The notes below the pieces were generated by a model. The model was not told the origin of the DNA and searched no databases. It was given only the letters and a program-made list of their open reading frames with translations. A DNA stretch of 64,000 nt from Amorphophallus konjac (Eukaryota > Streptophyta > Magnoliopsida > Alismatales > Araceae), in the NCBI GenBank assembly GCA_022559845.1, contig CM040121.1:571690140-571754139 (forward strand), given 5' to 3'. Positions 31,952-42,917 of the stretch are shown here, in pieces (position 1 is the stretch's first letter; every line of letters begins with the position of its first letter). Position numbers and translations under genes: made by a program.

Positions 31952-34365
31952 TGTAATATCCCGGACCTTTCGGATCCTTCTTCATGGGTCCCGGATCTGG
32001 TTTTCGGAGCGTCCAGCTCTGTTGTGTCCAAAATTTCGTTTCGGACATCTTTCGTGTTCGGATCGGCGCGATCCGGAGTCGTTTCGGAGGCCCGGAGGCG
32101 TTCCGCGGCTTTTCCGCGTGTGTTTTCCGATTCCCGGCGTGTGTTTCGGCTTTTCCTTCGGACGCTCGCTGCGGGTTAACTGGGCCGTTCACCCGGGCAC
32201 GAGTGGTACCGTTGCGATCGGTGCGTTCCGAGGATTCCATAAATGTATTTTTCTATTTTTCGGTATTTTTCCGAAAATTCGGATTTTCTATAAATCCTAA
32301 TCCTTTTTCCTTTCTTTTTCCTTTTCTCTTTCTTCTTCCTCTCCTCTCTCTCGCGACCGTGAGCCCTCTCTCTCTCCCTCTCTCCCATTCGGACGTGGCA
32401 AGCCCCTCTCCGGCTACGGACGGCGGCGGGGCGACGGCGCGGACGCGTGGGCGACGGTGAGGCGATCTCGTGGGCGTGCGGCGAGCGTGGGAAGCGTGGG
32501 GAGTTCGTGAAGCTTCGAGCATTCTTCGTGATTCGTGATCGATCCGGCGGAGCATTCGCTCCATCGAGGTAGGGTGACGTTCCTTAGCCTCATGCCGTTC
32601 TTTTCCGTGATTTATAGGCCGCGGGGAGGCCGAGAGGGGATCATTTGAGCGTTTTCGGGTTTTTCCATGATTTGGGGAGAGCTCGCCCGATCTATGGATT
32701 CAATGCATGGATTCGTGTTTTGAGGGCCTAGAATCATGCTAGGGGTCCCCAGGGGTCTTCCCCTTTGTTTTCCCCCTCTCCTATGGAGGTATGGGGGCGT
32801 GGTTAGAATTTTTTTGGGCGTTCTTACCGTTTTCGGCCGCGGACTGAGAACGCGCTATACTCCAGTAGCGCGTTCTTGGAGGTCGCGCTGCCCCGACCGA
32901 GCGCGTTCATCGGAGAAGATGAACAGGAGGCGGTTCCTGTCGCGCTATGGGGTCATAGCGCGATCATTCTTGTCGCGCTAGGAGGACCTAGCGCGATGGT
33001 CCTTGTCGCGCTAGGGTTCCCTAGCGCGATGGTTCCTGTCGCGCTTGGGAGACCTAGCGCGATCTTCGCTGTTGCGCTAGGGTTCCCTGGCGCGTTCTTC
33101 CGTGTCGCGCTAGGTGTCCCTAGCGCGATTTGGTTCGTTGTTGGGTGTTCCCCTTGGGCCGTGTGTGCGTCCCGGGCACCCCGTGGAGTTCCGTGACCAT
33201 GTCTTTGGTGTCCGGAAGTCCCGTTCGCCTCGGTCAGGCGTTTGACCGTGGGCAATGCGTCTGTTTCTTTTCCGACCATGGTCACCGTGCGACGGGGCTG
33301 GTGCGTGGGGTGATTCCCACACGTTGTCGGTTTCGGACGTTGTTTTCCGTTGACTCGAGAGTCTACTCCTTCAGTGACCCTCCACTAGTCGTAGCCCACC
33401 AGTACGAGGTGCTGGTCTCACCTGGGAGTGGTGTACGGGCACCCACCTTTCGAGACGGTTTGTGGACCGGTTACCGTAGGCCCCTCGTCGGTAGCCAGAG
33501 TCCGGCTACGGGGGAAAACCGGTCAGAGGACCAGACCTAGTGACGCAAGGTCTGTGTGTGCACACGTGGTTGGGGGCGGTTGGACCCACGTCGACGGGCG
33601 TGACCCCAGCTAGTTACTTGTTTGTGGTTACTTGTACGGTGTTTGCGCCTCGGGTAGGACCTACCACGTCAGGCGGTTCACCTGCGGTGCGGTGTAAGAC
33701 GTCAGGGGACGCTACCGGCTGTGCTTCTAGTGGGTGGTACTCCTGTCGAGTACGGAGTGTTAGACTGTCAGTCGTGTGTTTCCGACCTTCGGGTTTTGAC
33801 GGTTCGACCGTTGAGTTTCGGTCTTCTCGTACCGTGGCACGTGTGTCGGTTTGCGTGCCGTAGGGTCTAGTTCTGTAGAGTACAGGGCTTTCCTTTCCGA
33901 GGTACTTTCCTACCGCTAGAGTAGTGGTTTCTCGTTTTTCGAGGTAGGGTTCGAGTGATCCCTACTGAGTCTTGTTCTGAGACTCATTCCCTGCGTGTTT
34001 TCACCGTGTTTCAGGTGAGGCGCCACCTTCGGGGAGCGCGTCAGGAGCGCAGCGTGGTGCGGGTGCCCAGAGGTAGTGCCAGAGGTCAGAGCGGGGGGAT
34101 GCCCCATGTAGCTGTACTTTTCCTTCTTGTCACTGTACTAGTCGTGGACTACTGTTGCTGTTGTTGCTATTTTATTGTGGACCCTGTAAATTGTTAATTT
34201 ATTTCCTGCTTAATATTATAGCTGTTTAATTTCTGCAATTATCTGTGATGCTTATGTAGTTTCCACACCATCCTTTTAACCCTTCCGAGTCTTCGGACTC
34301 GTGGGTGGCGGTACGAGTCTCGGGTTATCGGGCCTTCCCGGTAATCGGATTCTCGGGTCGTTACA
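31952..34365 (+). repeat. 3' LTR of the Tekay-like element
   Basis: Partner of 24615-27030, two bases shorter overall, with isolated substitutions (for example TTCATGGG against TTCGTGGG near the start). It ends at 34365 against ACATA. Confidence 0.95.
32939..33136. repeat. Six 33-bp palindromic units in the 3' LTR
   Basis: The same array as at 25604-25801, with one visible change: TTCCCTGGCGCG in place of TTCCCTAGCGCG near 33084, breaking one base pair of one palindrome. Confidence 0.95.
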
Positions 34366-34370
34366 ACATA

Positions 34371-34679
34371 GGTGTCAAGGACTCTATCTACATTCTCGGA
34401 GTAGGAGCTGAGAACTCTGTCTACTCTCGATTAGCCTGAGTCTGGGCTAGGGAAAAATCGATTGTACGGCCTAGGTGTCGAGGATTTTGTCTGGTGTATG
34501 CACAAGTGGTTGGGGGCTTAGACACCGTGTTGACGAGCACATACTTTAACTAGTCCTGGAATTGTGTGTGTGTGAGTCTCACTGCCACGCGCTTGAGCAA
34601 GCGACCATCTGTGCATGAGACATGAGACGTAGTGTAAGATGTCAGTGGATGCATATGGCCGTGCTTCTAGTGGGTAGTT
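34371..34679 (+). repeat. Old LTR copy Y, second fragment
   Basis: It follows the young element directly and reads like the middle of its LTR in diverged form: TATGCACAAGTGGTTGGGGGC, GTGTAAGATGTCAGTGGATG and CTTCTAGTGGGTAGT. It is interrupted at 34680 by the minus-strand chromovirus and resumes at 42274. Confidence 0.75.
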
Positions 34680-35239
34680 TGACGCGGCGGCGACATGAAA
34701 ATTGATCGACGGCAGCTCCGGGGACGCGAACGGGACGGGATAACTTGCTACCTCAAGCAGCTCGGCCTCACGCCGGACGGTCTCACACCGGGCGACACTC
34801 GGATCTCCCAAAAAATGAGAAGAGAGGGAAGGAGAGGCGTGAACAAAGGGGCAAGGCTCATTTAACATAATTCATTCATTCATATCATTCATATCTCGTT
34901 ACACACCCTTAGCCTACTATTTATAGGAGAGGCCATAACATAAATACCATCTAACTTCCACTAACTGTGTTTATACCCTAGCCTAACAAGACAAAGCCCA
35001 CCCACCCACTTTTGACTTGTGGGTTTTAACCAAATAAAATACATAAAATACACACATGTTATTTGACTAGTCTAATAAGATGAATACACACAAATACGTA
35101 TAAATACGTGTATCACTCAATACACACAAATACGCCGAGTCTTCAGGAAGTCGGATCTCCGAGTCATAAGCTCGGTGCAGTGGCGGTGCGGCGTCGGCTC
35201 CGAGCATTGGGCCCAGTAGTGGGCCCGGTGTCCCCACCA
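34680..35239 (-). repeat. 3' LTR of the minus-strand chromovirus
   Basis: 560 bases, nearly the same as 41714-42273 but with more differences than the young element shows (for example GACATGAAAATTGATCG against GACGTGGAAATGGATCG). The pol frame runs 76 bases into it. Confidence 0.9.
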
Positions 35240-35919
35240 ACCCTCCCGGGGCGGTTAGAACTCGACTCCGTCGAGTAAGGGGGAACACTGCTGTGGTAGT
35301 GCTCCAGCAGATCTGGATCAAGGTGCTGGAGATATTCCCAGCTGATCCAGGAATCATCTGATGGTAGACGATCTCGCCAGCGGACAAAGTAGCGCTGGTA
35401 CACCCTGCTCCGTGTAGTGGTCACATGCTCATCCAGTATCCTCTCAATGTGCTCGTGCGGTACTGTCGAGGCTGTGGGACGCACATGGGTGGGTTCACTC
35501 TCAATGAGAGGAGAAGGCTCGAAAGGGTCACTAGGAATCGCTGTGGGTTCCTTGTAGGCCACTAAGTCTGCCACATTAAAAGTCGAGCTAATCCCATATT
35601 CGGGAGGTAGGTCCACAACATACGCATTGAAGTCAATCTTCCGCAGGATAGGGAAGGGACCATCACTACTGACTTGCAACTTTTTAACGGCTCCCGAGGG
35701 AAGTCGTTCGGGTCGGACCCGTACCATAACCAAGTCACCTTCTTGAAATTCATGGTGACGCTTAAGTCTCATTACTGAGGTTGATTTGCTTGCTAATCGA
35801 CTCATGCAGACTCTTGACATGCTGCGCAAACTCCTCAGCATACTTGGACATCCTAGACTCGAGGGGAAGGGGAATGAGATCCACAGGTTTCTTAGGTTTG
35901 TAGCCATGCACGACTTCAA
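35164..35919 (-). pseudogene. Integrase C-terminus and chromodomain of the minus-strand chromovirus
   Basis: Contains HEFQEGDLVMVRVRPERLP and the GPF-type module (SDGPFPILRKIDFNAYVVDL), then HIERILDEHV...YFVRWRDRLPSDDSWISWEYL, a chromodomain that in family members binds methylated histone H3. It ends inside the 3' LTR at 35164. It is in another frame from the segment upstream (35762-36724), so at least one frameshift separates them. Confidence 0.85.
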
Positions 35920-36724
35920 ATGGACTCATGCCTATGGACCTATTGACGGAGTTGTTGTATGCAAATTCGGCTATGGGTAAAAGAAGATCCCAAGTGCCCG
36001 AATGATCCCCTACGAGACACCACAAAAGATTTCCTAAACTCCTATTGACGACCTCTGTTTGCCCATCGGTTTGTGGGTGATAGGCAGTGAAGAATTTGAG
36101 TTTGGTGCCAATTAGGTGCCAAAGTGTCTTCCATAAGTAACTAGTGAACCGGACATCTCGGTCAGACACGATGGTTTGGGGGAGACCATGCGGACGCACG
36201 ACTTCATCAAAGAATAAATGAGCTACTCTAGATGCATCAGATGTTTTAGAACATGCAATGAAGTGGGCCATCTTAGAGAACCTATCAACGACAACAAAGA
36301 TAGAATCATGCTTGTGAGCAGTGCGAGGTAAACCAAGGATAAAATCCATACTCACATCAATCCATGGTCGATCAGGAACGGGGAGAGGAGTGTAAAGACC
36401 AGTGTTCTGTTTGACCTGTTTGGCCATCGTGCATGTCCTACACTGGGCTACAATCTTGGCCACATCTCTCTTCAAGCCAGGCCAATAGAACTGCTCCCCC
36501 ACAGAATTGATGGTCTTGTTGCGGCCAAAGTGACCAGCAAGACCTCTAGCATGCATTTCCCAAATCAGGAAGTCCCGAACAAAAGTCTTCGGGACACAAA
36601 GTTGCTGCCCTCGAAATAGAAAACCATCCTGGAGTAGAGAGTTAGAAAAGACTATCGAGGGTCCAGCAGACAGAGCAGAGTGGGCATGGCCAAAATCAGG
36701 ACACTCTCCATAGAATTCATTCAT
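35762..36724 (-). pseudogene. Integrase zinc finger and DDE core of the minus-strand chromovirus
   Basis: Shows HARGLAGHFGRNKT...CRTCTMAKQ (HHCC finger), DVSMDFILGLPRTAHKHDS, SDRDVRFTSYLW and YHPQTDGQTEVVNRSLGNLL, so the acidic residues D, D, E of the core are present. The frame is lost near 35770. Confidence 0.85.
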
Positions 36725-38069
36725 GCGGTCAAATCCGGTGACCTCTACCCGAACAGTGGAAAGGGGAGACCATTTGACTCAAGGCGTCGGCCACCTTATT
36801 TTCCTTTACAGCCTTATGTTTTAGGACAAATGTGAAAGACTGGATGAATTCTACCCACCGACCATGCCTAGGGTTTAAGCCCTTATGAGAGCTAAGGAAT
36901 TTCAGAGCCTCGTGGTCCGAATATAAGACAAACTCTTAAGGTAAGAGATAGTGTCTCCGGTGTTTGAGGGCTTGGACCACGGCATAAAACTCCTTATCAT
37001 AGGTGGAGTAATGAAGCTTTGCATCAGAAAGCTTCTCACTTAAATAAGCCACGGGGTGGCTTTCCTGGCTGCGCACTCCTCCTATTCCTACGCCAGAGGC
37101 ATCACATGATATCTCGAAGACTTTGGAAAAGTCTGGCAGGCGGAGGACAAGGACTTTGATCATGAGCTCCTTTGTGGCACGAAAAGCCTGGGAGGCGGCT
37201 TTGGTCCACTCAAAATTCCCCTTACAGATACAATCCGTAATGGGTGCCATAATGGTGCTAAAACCCTGAATGAAGCGTCTGTAGAAAGTGGCTAGTCCAT
37301 GGAAACTTCGAACGTCATGGACATTCTGGGGCTCTGGCCAGTCTACTATGGCTCGGACGTTGAATTGGTCCACAGACACTCCATGACTTGAAACCACAAA
37401 TCCGAGAAAAGTGACCCGGTCTGTCATGAATTCACATTTAGTAAGATTGACAAACATGGTTTCTCTCCTCAAAGTCTCGCAAACTTTCCTCAAATGGTGG
37501 ATGTGATCATGAGGGTTATGGCTATAGATGAGAATGTCGTCAAAGTAGACGACAACAAAGCGACCAATAAGAGGACGAAGGGCTTCTGTCATAAGCCTCA
37601 TGAAAGTGCTTGGGGCGTTGGATAGCCCAAACGGCATGACAAGCCACTCATACAGACCTTCATTTATTTTGAAGGCTGTCTTCCACTCATCCCCTTGTCG
37701 AATCCGGATCTGGTGGTAGCCACTTTTCAAGTCAATCTTTAAAAAGATGGTGGCTCCACTCATCATGTCAAGCATGTCATCAAGACGAGGAATGTGAAAT
37801 CTATACTTGACAATGATCTTATTGATGGCGCGGCTGTCAACACACATCCGCCAGGTGCCATATTTCTTTGGTGTGAGCAAGACATGAACAGCATAGGGGC
37901 TCTTGCTCACCCTGAGGAAGCCTTTTTGAATAAGGTCCTCAACAATTCGTTGGAGCTCAGCATGCTCCCTGGGGTTTAATCTATAGTGGGGAAGGTTGGG
38001 TAGGGTGGACCCATGGACAAGATCAATGGCGTGTTGAACATCACGCATGGGAGGGAGTGTTGAAGGCAA
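36725..38069 (-). pseudogene. Reverse transcriptase and RNase H of the minus-strand chromovirus
   Basis: RT is open 38069-36936: [31 protein letters not shown], active site YFDD (about 37535-37546), then the RNase H start [13 protein letters not shown] stop at 36936, after RRHYLLP, cuts the RNase H domain, whose remainder (EFVLYSDHEAL) can still be read to about 36730. Confidence 0.85.
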
Positions 38070-38564
38070 GTCTTCCGGGAATATATCTTGGAAGTCCTGT
38101 AGGAGTGCCTAGACTTCAGGTGGGATGGAGACTTGGGACTCCTCAGGAGTAATGGTGACAACAACAGCCCAAACAGGGGCACCCTCGGCAACCTCTCTAG
38201 TCATATCACAAACACCTATGAAGTTAAGGTGCCTAATCGGGTCATGGTCAACCTTAGGGGCCTTAGGGATGGATATGACATGTGTGGGAGAGGAGGGAAT
38301 GAGAAGTTTCCCTTTGGTGGGGAGTGGGGCATTCTCTTGAATTTTGGGGGATGCAGCGGGTGTGGAGGTAGGACTCTTTCCCGTGGCCACCTTTGGGGGT
38401 GTCGAGCACAACTGAATCCTCTTTCCATTGTGGGAGAAGGAACACTGATTAGATCGACCGAATGTAGTAAGGTCTACATCGTAGATCCATGGCCGTCATA
38501 GGATGATGCTCCCGACCTTCATAGGCACTACATCACATAGGATTTGTCCTTTGTTGGACTAGAA

Positions 38565-39158
38565 CTAGATGGGAATGACACATGTAGTGGAGACTGGGAT
38601 AGACGTGTCGTCAACCCAATTCACGTTGTACGGCCATGGATGAGGATGGGTAGGTAGACCTAGACGGGAGACAAAGTCTGAAGAGACTGTATTGATACAG
38701 CTCCCGTTGTCAAAAATCACCTTGCAGGGTTGTGATTTTACCATAATGTACGTTTGGAAGATGGAGGTTCGACGCCAGTCGTCCTCCTGAGGGTGGGTTA
38801 GGATGCAGCAAACTACACCTAGTCTTCCCTGGTTCGAACTCTCGGTAATATCTCCCACTTGCATGTACTCGACATGCGTGCTATCAAACCCTACATATAA
38901 TTCCTCAAACTGGGCAATGAGATCAGGGTCAGGCTCATATCTCTCAAGGGGTTCTTCTTCCTGAGGTGGAAGCTCCACAGGCTGGGGGCCAGTGATGACC
39001 AAGGCTCGGGTGGGGCAATTTGTGGCAATATGCCCTAGGTTATGACACCTAAAGCAGCGGACTCCCGAGATAGGGGCTGGTTGGGAGGTGCTAGGGACCA
39101 CTCCCTTTCCCTTGTCATCTCTCCTCTCAGCTGGTGGAGTATACTCCAGCCTAGACAC
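38565..39158 (-). pseudogene. Gag zinc knuckle and protease of the minus-strand chromovirus
   Basis: CFRCHNLGHIATNCP (zinc knuckle) is followed after about 100 residues by VIFDNGSCINTVSSDFV, the protease active-site region (DNGS in place of the usual DSGA/DTGA). A stop at 38565 separates it from RT, although the frame is the same. Confidence 0.8.
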
Positions 39159-40184
39159 AATAGCGGGTGCAGGTAAAGGGTTCCTTGGGAAAGGAGCAGT
39201 AGGGGCAATGGCCCTAAGTGGGGTAGCAGTAGGGACGTAGGAGGTGGAGGGGCTAGCTCTCTCAGTATAGCGGACTATGGGGTTTCGGGGTTAAGGTTGG
39301 CGGGAGATGGGAACCCGAGGTGGGACCACCCTTTGAAACCTCTCAACATCTCGTGCAACCTGGTAGGCGTACTTGAGGGTGTTAACCTCCCGCAAGAATA
39401 ATTCCCGCTAAATACTCTCGTGTAGGCCAGCCCTAAACCGTGAGAGGGTGACGGAGACATCCTCCATGACTCGACTCCGAAGGAATAAGTCATCAAATTT
39501 GACGATGTACTCATCCACGGACTTTCCATCTTGGGTGAGTTTCTGTCATTGGTCTAAAAGACGCTGATGGTAGGAGGGTGGCAGATACTTCTCCCTTAAT
39601 TTCTCCTTCATTTCTTCTCACATGCTTATAGGTTCCTCTCATCTCATTGCTAGGAGATTCTCAACGTTACAACAGTAAGTTTTGACTTGACCTAGGAGCT
39701 TCATTTTGGCAAACTTCACCCTTATAGTAGGGGTCATGCGGCGATGTCAATCAAAATATTGGTCCATCCCGGTCTCCCAATCAAGGTATGTAGCGGGGTT
39801 GAGGGACCCATCAAAACTTGGAGCGTCAATCTTGACGTTCCGTAGGATGATATCTTCATCGTCGTGGTCTCTTTCTCGAGGCACACGGGCCTCTTGCTCT
39901 CTACCTTGGGGAGCCTGATTTTGGCGGGCTTGCTCTCTTTCCTCCCTATGATTGGCTACGGGATTGTCATGGCCATTCACTCTTCCTTCCTCCCCCTTCA
40001 GTCGATCATCTAAGGCTCGGATCCTCTTATCGAGTTCCATCCGTAGTTGGCCTATGGATTCTTCAAAGTGGGCCATGAGATTGTGCTCGAGCTGGACTAA
40101 CATAGCAGTGACGCTCTCTTGATCCATGGGTAGCGTTGTGGGGCGCTCTAGACGGCCGGTTGAATTCCTAGACCAACGTGGCAT
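39159..40184 (-). pseudogene. Gag of the minus-strand chromovirus
   Basis: The clearest part, 40184-39747, starts MPRWSRNSTGR, has a coiled-coil-like stretch (LEHNLMAHFEESIGQLRMEL) and ends in IDAPSFDGSLNPATYLDWE, the start of the retrotransposon Gag domain. The rest is split between frames (for example 39529-39275). Confidence 0.75.
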
Positions 40185-40849
40185 CCACGACCTCGGACCT
40201 AAATGATGCAGTTCTGGGACCGATAATTAGCAAGCTATAGACCCGAATTTTGTTGGATAACTGGCAAGGGGTCAATTTGAAGGGACCTGTCAGGGAGAGT
40301 TGCTTGCCCGTAGGTGAAGCAGTTGTGAAACTACCTCCTGACAATTAGGGTGCCCCAATGCGACAGTCTAGGGCCTAAGGATGGGTACATACAAGCTCTC
40401 GCTTTCCGTCCACAGCGATGCACTCAGGAGACTGGCTGCATGGATCGGGCTCTCGCTCATCTCATCGTGCGACAAATGATAAGGATACTAAATAAGCAAG
40501 TGATTTGGAGCACGTACCTAGCTGACTGAGAAGTCAAGCTCCGACCGGAGATGAATGCGAGCGGGGACGTGCGTGCCCGCACGGCGTCGAATAAGCTTCA
40601 CTGGTTATAAAGAATTCACTCCTCGCAGGGAGGTTACAATTATTACAAAACCGCTTTAAAGTTTCCCACGCAGGGGAACAAATCAGTCTAATTTATCCGC
40701 GCAGGGAGACTCAGAGGTACCCACGTTCCGTGAATTACGGCATGTGTGTCGGTTATCCGACGACTCGAACACCGGACAAGCCGTCGTTGCGGACCTCGGG
40801 TGCCACGATGACTAACTTAATCAATAGATAATTATAGATATACATATAA

Positions 40850-40894
<45 letters not shown>

Positions 40895-41713
40895 GGTATA
40901 CATATGATTATATATACTCCAAAAATATATATATTATATATATATTTAACACACTTTTTTTTTCAACCCTCACTTACTCTGCTGCATGAAACTCATGCGG
41001 TTGGTGAGTCAATGTAAGGAGGCAGACAACCACTGTTGGTGGAAGTCAGCAGGTGTGGGCGGGCGCACAGGGGCACACATGTGGGCCCACAGGGGCGCTC
41101 AGGCGGGCGCACAGGGGCGCACAGGCGGGCGCACGGCCGGTCGGGGGGGGGGGTGCACGCGCCGGGCGGGCGCGGTGCGAGGGTCCTAGCGCGGGCGCGG
41201 GGCGTGGGCGGCCTCTGCTGGGCGCGGGTGCGGGGCGGCAGGGTCGCGGCGGCAGGCGGCGACCAAGCGCGGGGGGGGGGGGGGGGGGGGGAGGGGGAGG
41301 GCCCCAGGCGGTGGAGCGCGGCGGTGGGGAGCGGGCCGTTGCGGCCGCGACGGTTTAAAGGGGGCACGGGCGACTAGGCCGGCCCCCTTTGTGAACTCTT
41401 TTTTTCAGCTTTTTTTTCTTTTCCCTTTTCTGTTTTATTATGCTGCGTGTTGAACGAGAGAGAGAGATATAGAGAGAGATACAGAGAGATAGAGGGGGGT
41501 TAACAGGGAGAGAGAAAGAGGTTGAGAGAGAGAGAGATAACGATATATTTTTTGCTGCTTGAATTTTTTTCCTCTCAACCAACAAATAAAACTTAACTAT
41601 TTTTTTCCTTTTCTCTGGTTTTTTCTCTATTTTTTCCTTTTTTTTCACTCTAGCAATCGAGAGAGAAAGGGAGAGACGTCGGGGACGTCGTTGTTGGGCT
41701 TTAATATCAAATC
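40185..41713 (-). other. Leader region of the minus-strand chromovirus
   Basis: A long 5' leader between the primer site and gag. It contains (TA)n at 40852-40891, a GC-rich stretch of GGCGCACAGGGGCGCACAGG repeats (41050-41160), a G run (41271-41290) and GA/CT-rich tracts (41455-41540). The G-rich section produces long open frames that have no protein similarity. Confidence 0.6.
41698..41709 (-). other. Degenerate tRNA-Met primer-binding site
   Basis: On the minus strand, just after the 5' LTR end, TGATATTAAAGC matches the canonical TGGTATCAGAGC at 9 of 12 positions; all three changes are transitions. Confidence 0.6.
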
Positions 41714-42273
41714 TGACGCGGCGGCGACGTGGAAATGGATCGACGGCAGCTCCGGGGACGCGAACGGGACGTGATAACTTGCTACCTCACGCAGCTCGGC
41801 CTCACGCCAGACGGTCTCACACCGGGCGACACTCGGATCTCACAAAAAATGAGAAGAGAGGGAAGGAGAGGGGTGAACAAAAGGGCAAAGCTCCTTTAAC
41901 ACAATTCATTCATTCATATCATTCATATATCGTAACACACCATTAACCTCCTATTTATAAGAGATGCCATAACATAAATACCATCTAACTTCCACTAATT
42001 ATGTTTATACTCTAGCCTAACAAGACAAAGCTCACCCACCCACTTTTGACTTGTGGGTTTTAACCAAATAAAATACATAAAATACGCACATGTTATTTGA
42101 CTAGTCTAATAAGACGAATACACACAAATACGTATAAATACGTGTATCACTCAATACACACAAATACGCCGAGTCTTCAAGAAGTCGGATCTTCGAGCCA
42201 TAAGTTCGGTGCAGTGGCGGTGCGGCGTCGGTTCCTAGCATTGGGTCCGGTAGTGGGCCCGGTGTCCCCACCA
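41714..42273 (-). repeat. 5' LTR of the minus-strand chromovirus
   Basis: 560 bases, partner of 34680-35239. The minus strand begins TGGTGGGGACACC. The AT-rich part with TTATAAATAG-like sequence (41950-41960, minus CTCTTATAAATAGGAGG) gives a TATA box for the element. Confidence 0.9.
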
Positions 42274-42917
42274 CAATTTCTCCTGTCACTCGAGCAGTGA
42301 TTCTCTTGGCGGTGGAGGTTGTGGTTTTCTCGACCGCGAGGTCATGGTTCCTAGTGTTTCGGCTTACGCGTGGTCGAGTCTCCTTCGACACGTACGTGCG
42401 TAGTACGACGGGTTTACTCATGGTTGTGGTTTCCTTGGCACGCGAGGTGTCTGTTGCGTGAGGCTTGTGCGACAATGTAGTTTACTTTTCACAAGTTACT
42501 TGTTCACTATCGTTGTTGTTATTTTTAGTCGATGTTGTTTAATGAGGTGGGGATCCATGAGGCCCTTACTGAGCCAATGAGATGAGGCTCACCCCTTATT
42601 CTTTTAGGTGTAGTCAATCTCCACGCTGTTCGGAGGTCCAGTATGGTGCCATCGTAGTTTCTTAGTTGCCAACATGCTAGAGTCGATGCATGTCCCGTGG
42701 ATGTGTACTTTTTAGACTTATACTCTAGATTGTAAATTATATAATTGTAACAAATGTAAATTGTAATTCTTGCACTTTAAACTCTACATTCATTTTAGAT
42801 TCAGATGCACTTCAACAATATTAATCTAACCCTTATGAGCACTGCGACTCGTGGGTGGCGAGTCAGGATTCCGGTTGCACCGGTTACTTTTCCGTACTCG
42901 GATCCTAGGTCGCTACA
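42274..42917 (+). repeat. Old LTR copy Y, third fragment and its 3' end
   Basis: TCTCCTGTCACTCGAG continues the old LTR after the chromovirus. GTGGGGATCCATGAGGCCC and ACTGAGCCAATGAGATGAGG match copy X (23452-23480). The end CGACTCGTGGGTGGCG...AGGTCGCTACA parallels the young LTR end GGTCGTTACA. A weak primer-site-like stretch (GTGAGTATCTGG) follows. Confidence 0.75.

Larger units (their letters stand above)
24615..34365 (+). mobile_element. Nearly intact Tekay/Del-like Ty3/Gypsy chromovirus
   Basis: This is a complete LTR retrotransposon of 9751 bases. LTRs are 24615-27030 (2416) and 31952-34365 (2414), both TGTAATATCCCGG...GGTCGTTACA. The 5-bp target-site duplication is ACATA at 24610-24614 and 34366-34370. 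A tRNA-iMet primer-binding site (27033-27044) and a polypurine tract (31939-31950) are present. Domain order is gag, protease, RT, RNase H, integrase, so it is Ty3/Gypsy. The integrase C-terminus with a short divergent chromodomain-like end fits the Tekay/Del clade (inference from general resemblance). The near-identity of the LTRs shows recent insertion. Two single-base-type frame changes in gag-pro-pol make this copy probably defective. It sits inside an older LTR of its own wider family. Confidence 0.95.
34680..42273 (-). mobile_element. Decayed chromovirus (CRM/Reina-like Ty3/Gypsy), minus strand
   Basis: LTRs of 560 bases lie at 41714-42273 (5') and 34680-35239 (3'). On the minus strand they run TGGTGGGGACACC...GCCGCCGCGTCA. 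Flanks TAGTT (34675-34679) and CAATT (42274-42278) differ by two transitions and are probably a decayed 5-bp duplication, because the old LTR sequence continues across them (...GTGGGTAGTT/TCTCCTGTC). A degenerate tRNA-Met primer site is at 41698-41709. Gag, protease, RT, RNase H, integrase and a chromodomain are recognisable, with stops and at least two frameshifts. Total 7.6 kb. Reading into the 3' LTR suggests the CRM clade; the chromodomain-like end would also suit Reina. Confidence 0.9.

Noticed and set aside
41036..41377. Gly/Arg- and Pro-rich frames on both strands
   Set aside because: Caused by the GC-rich repeat and G run in the leader of the minus-strand chromovirus; no conserved features.
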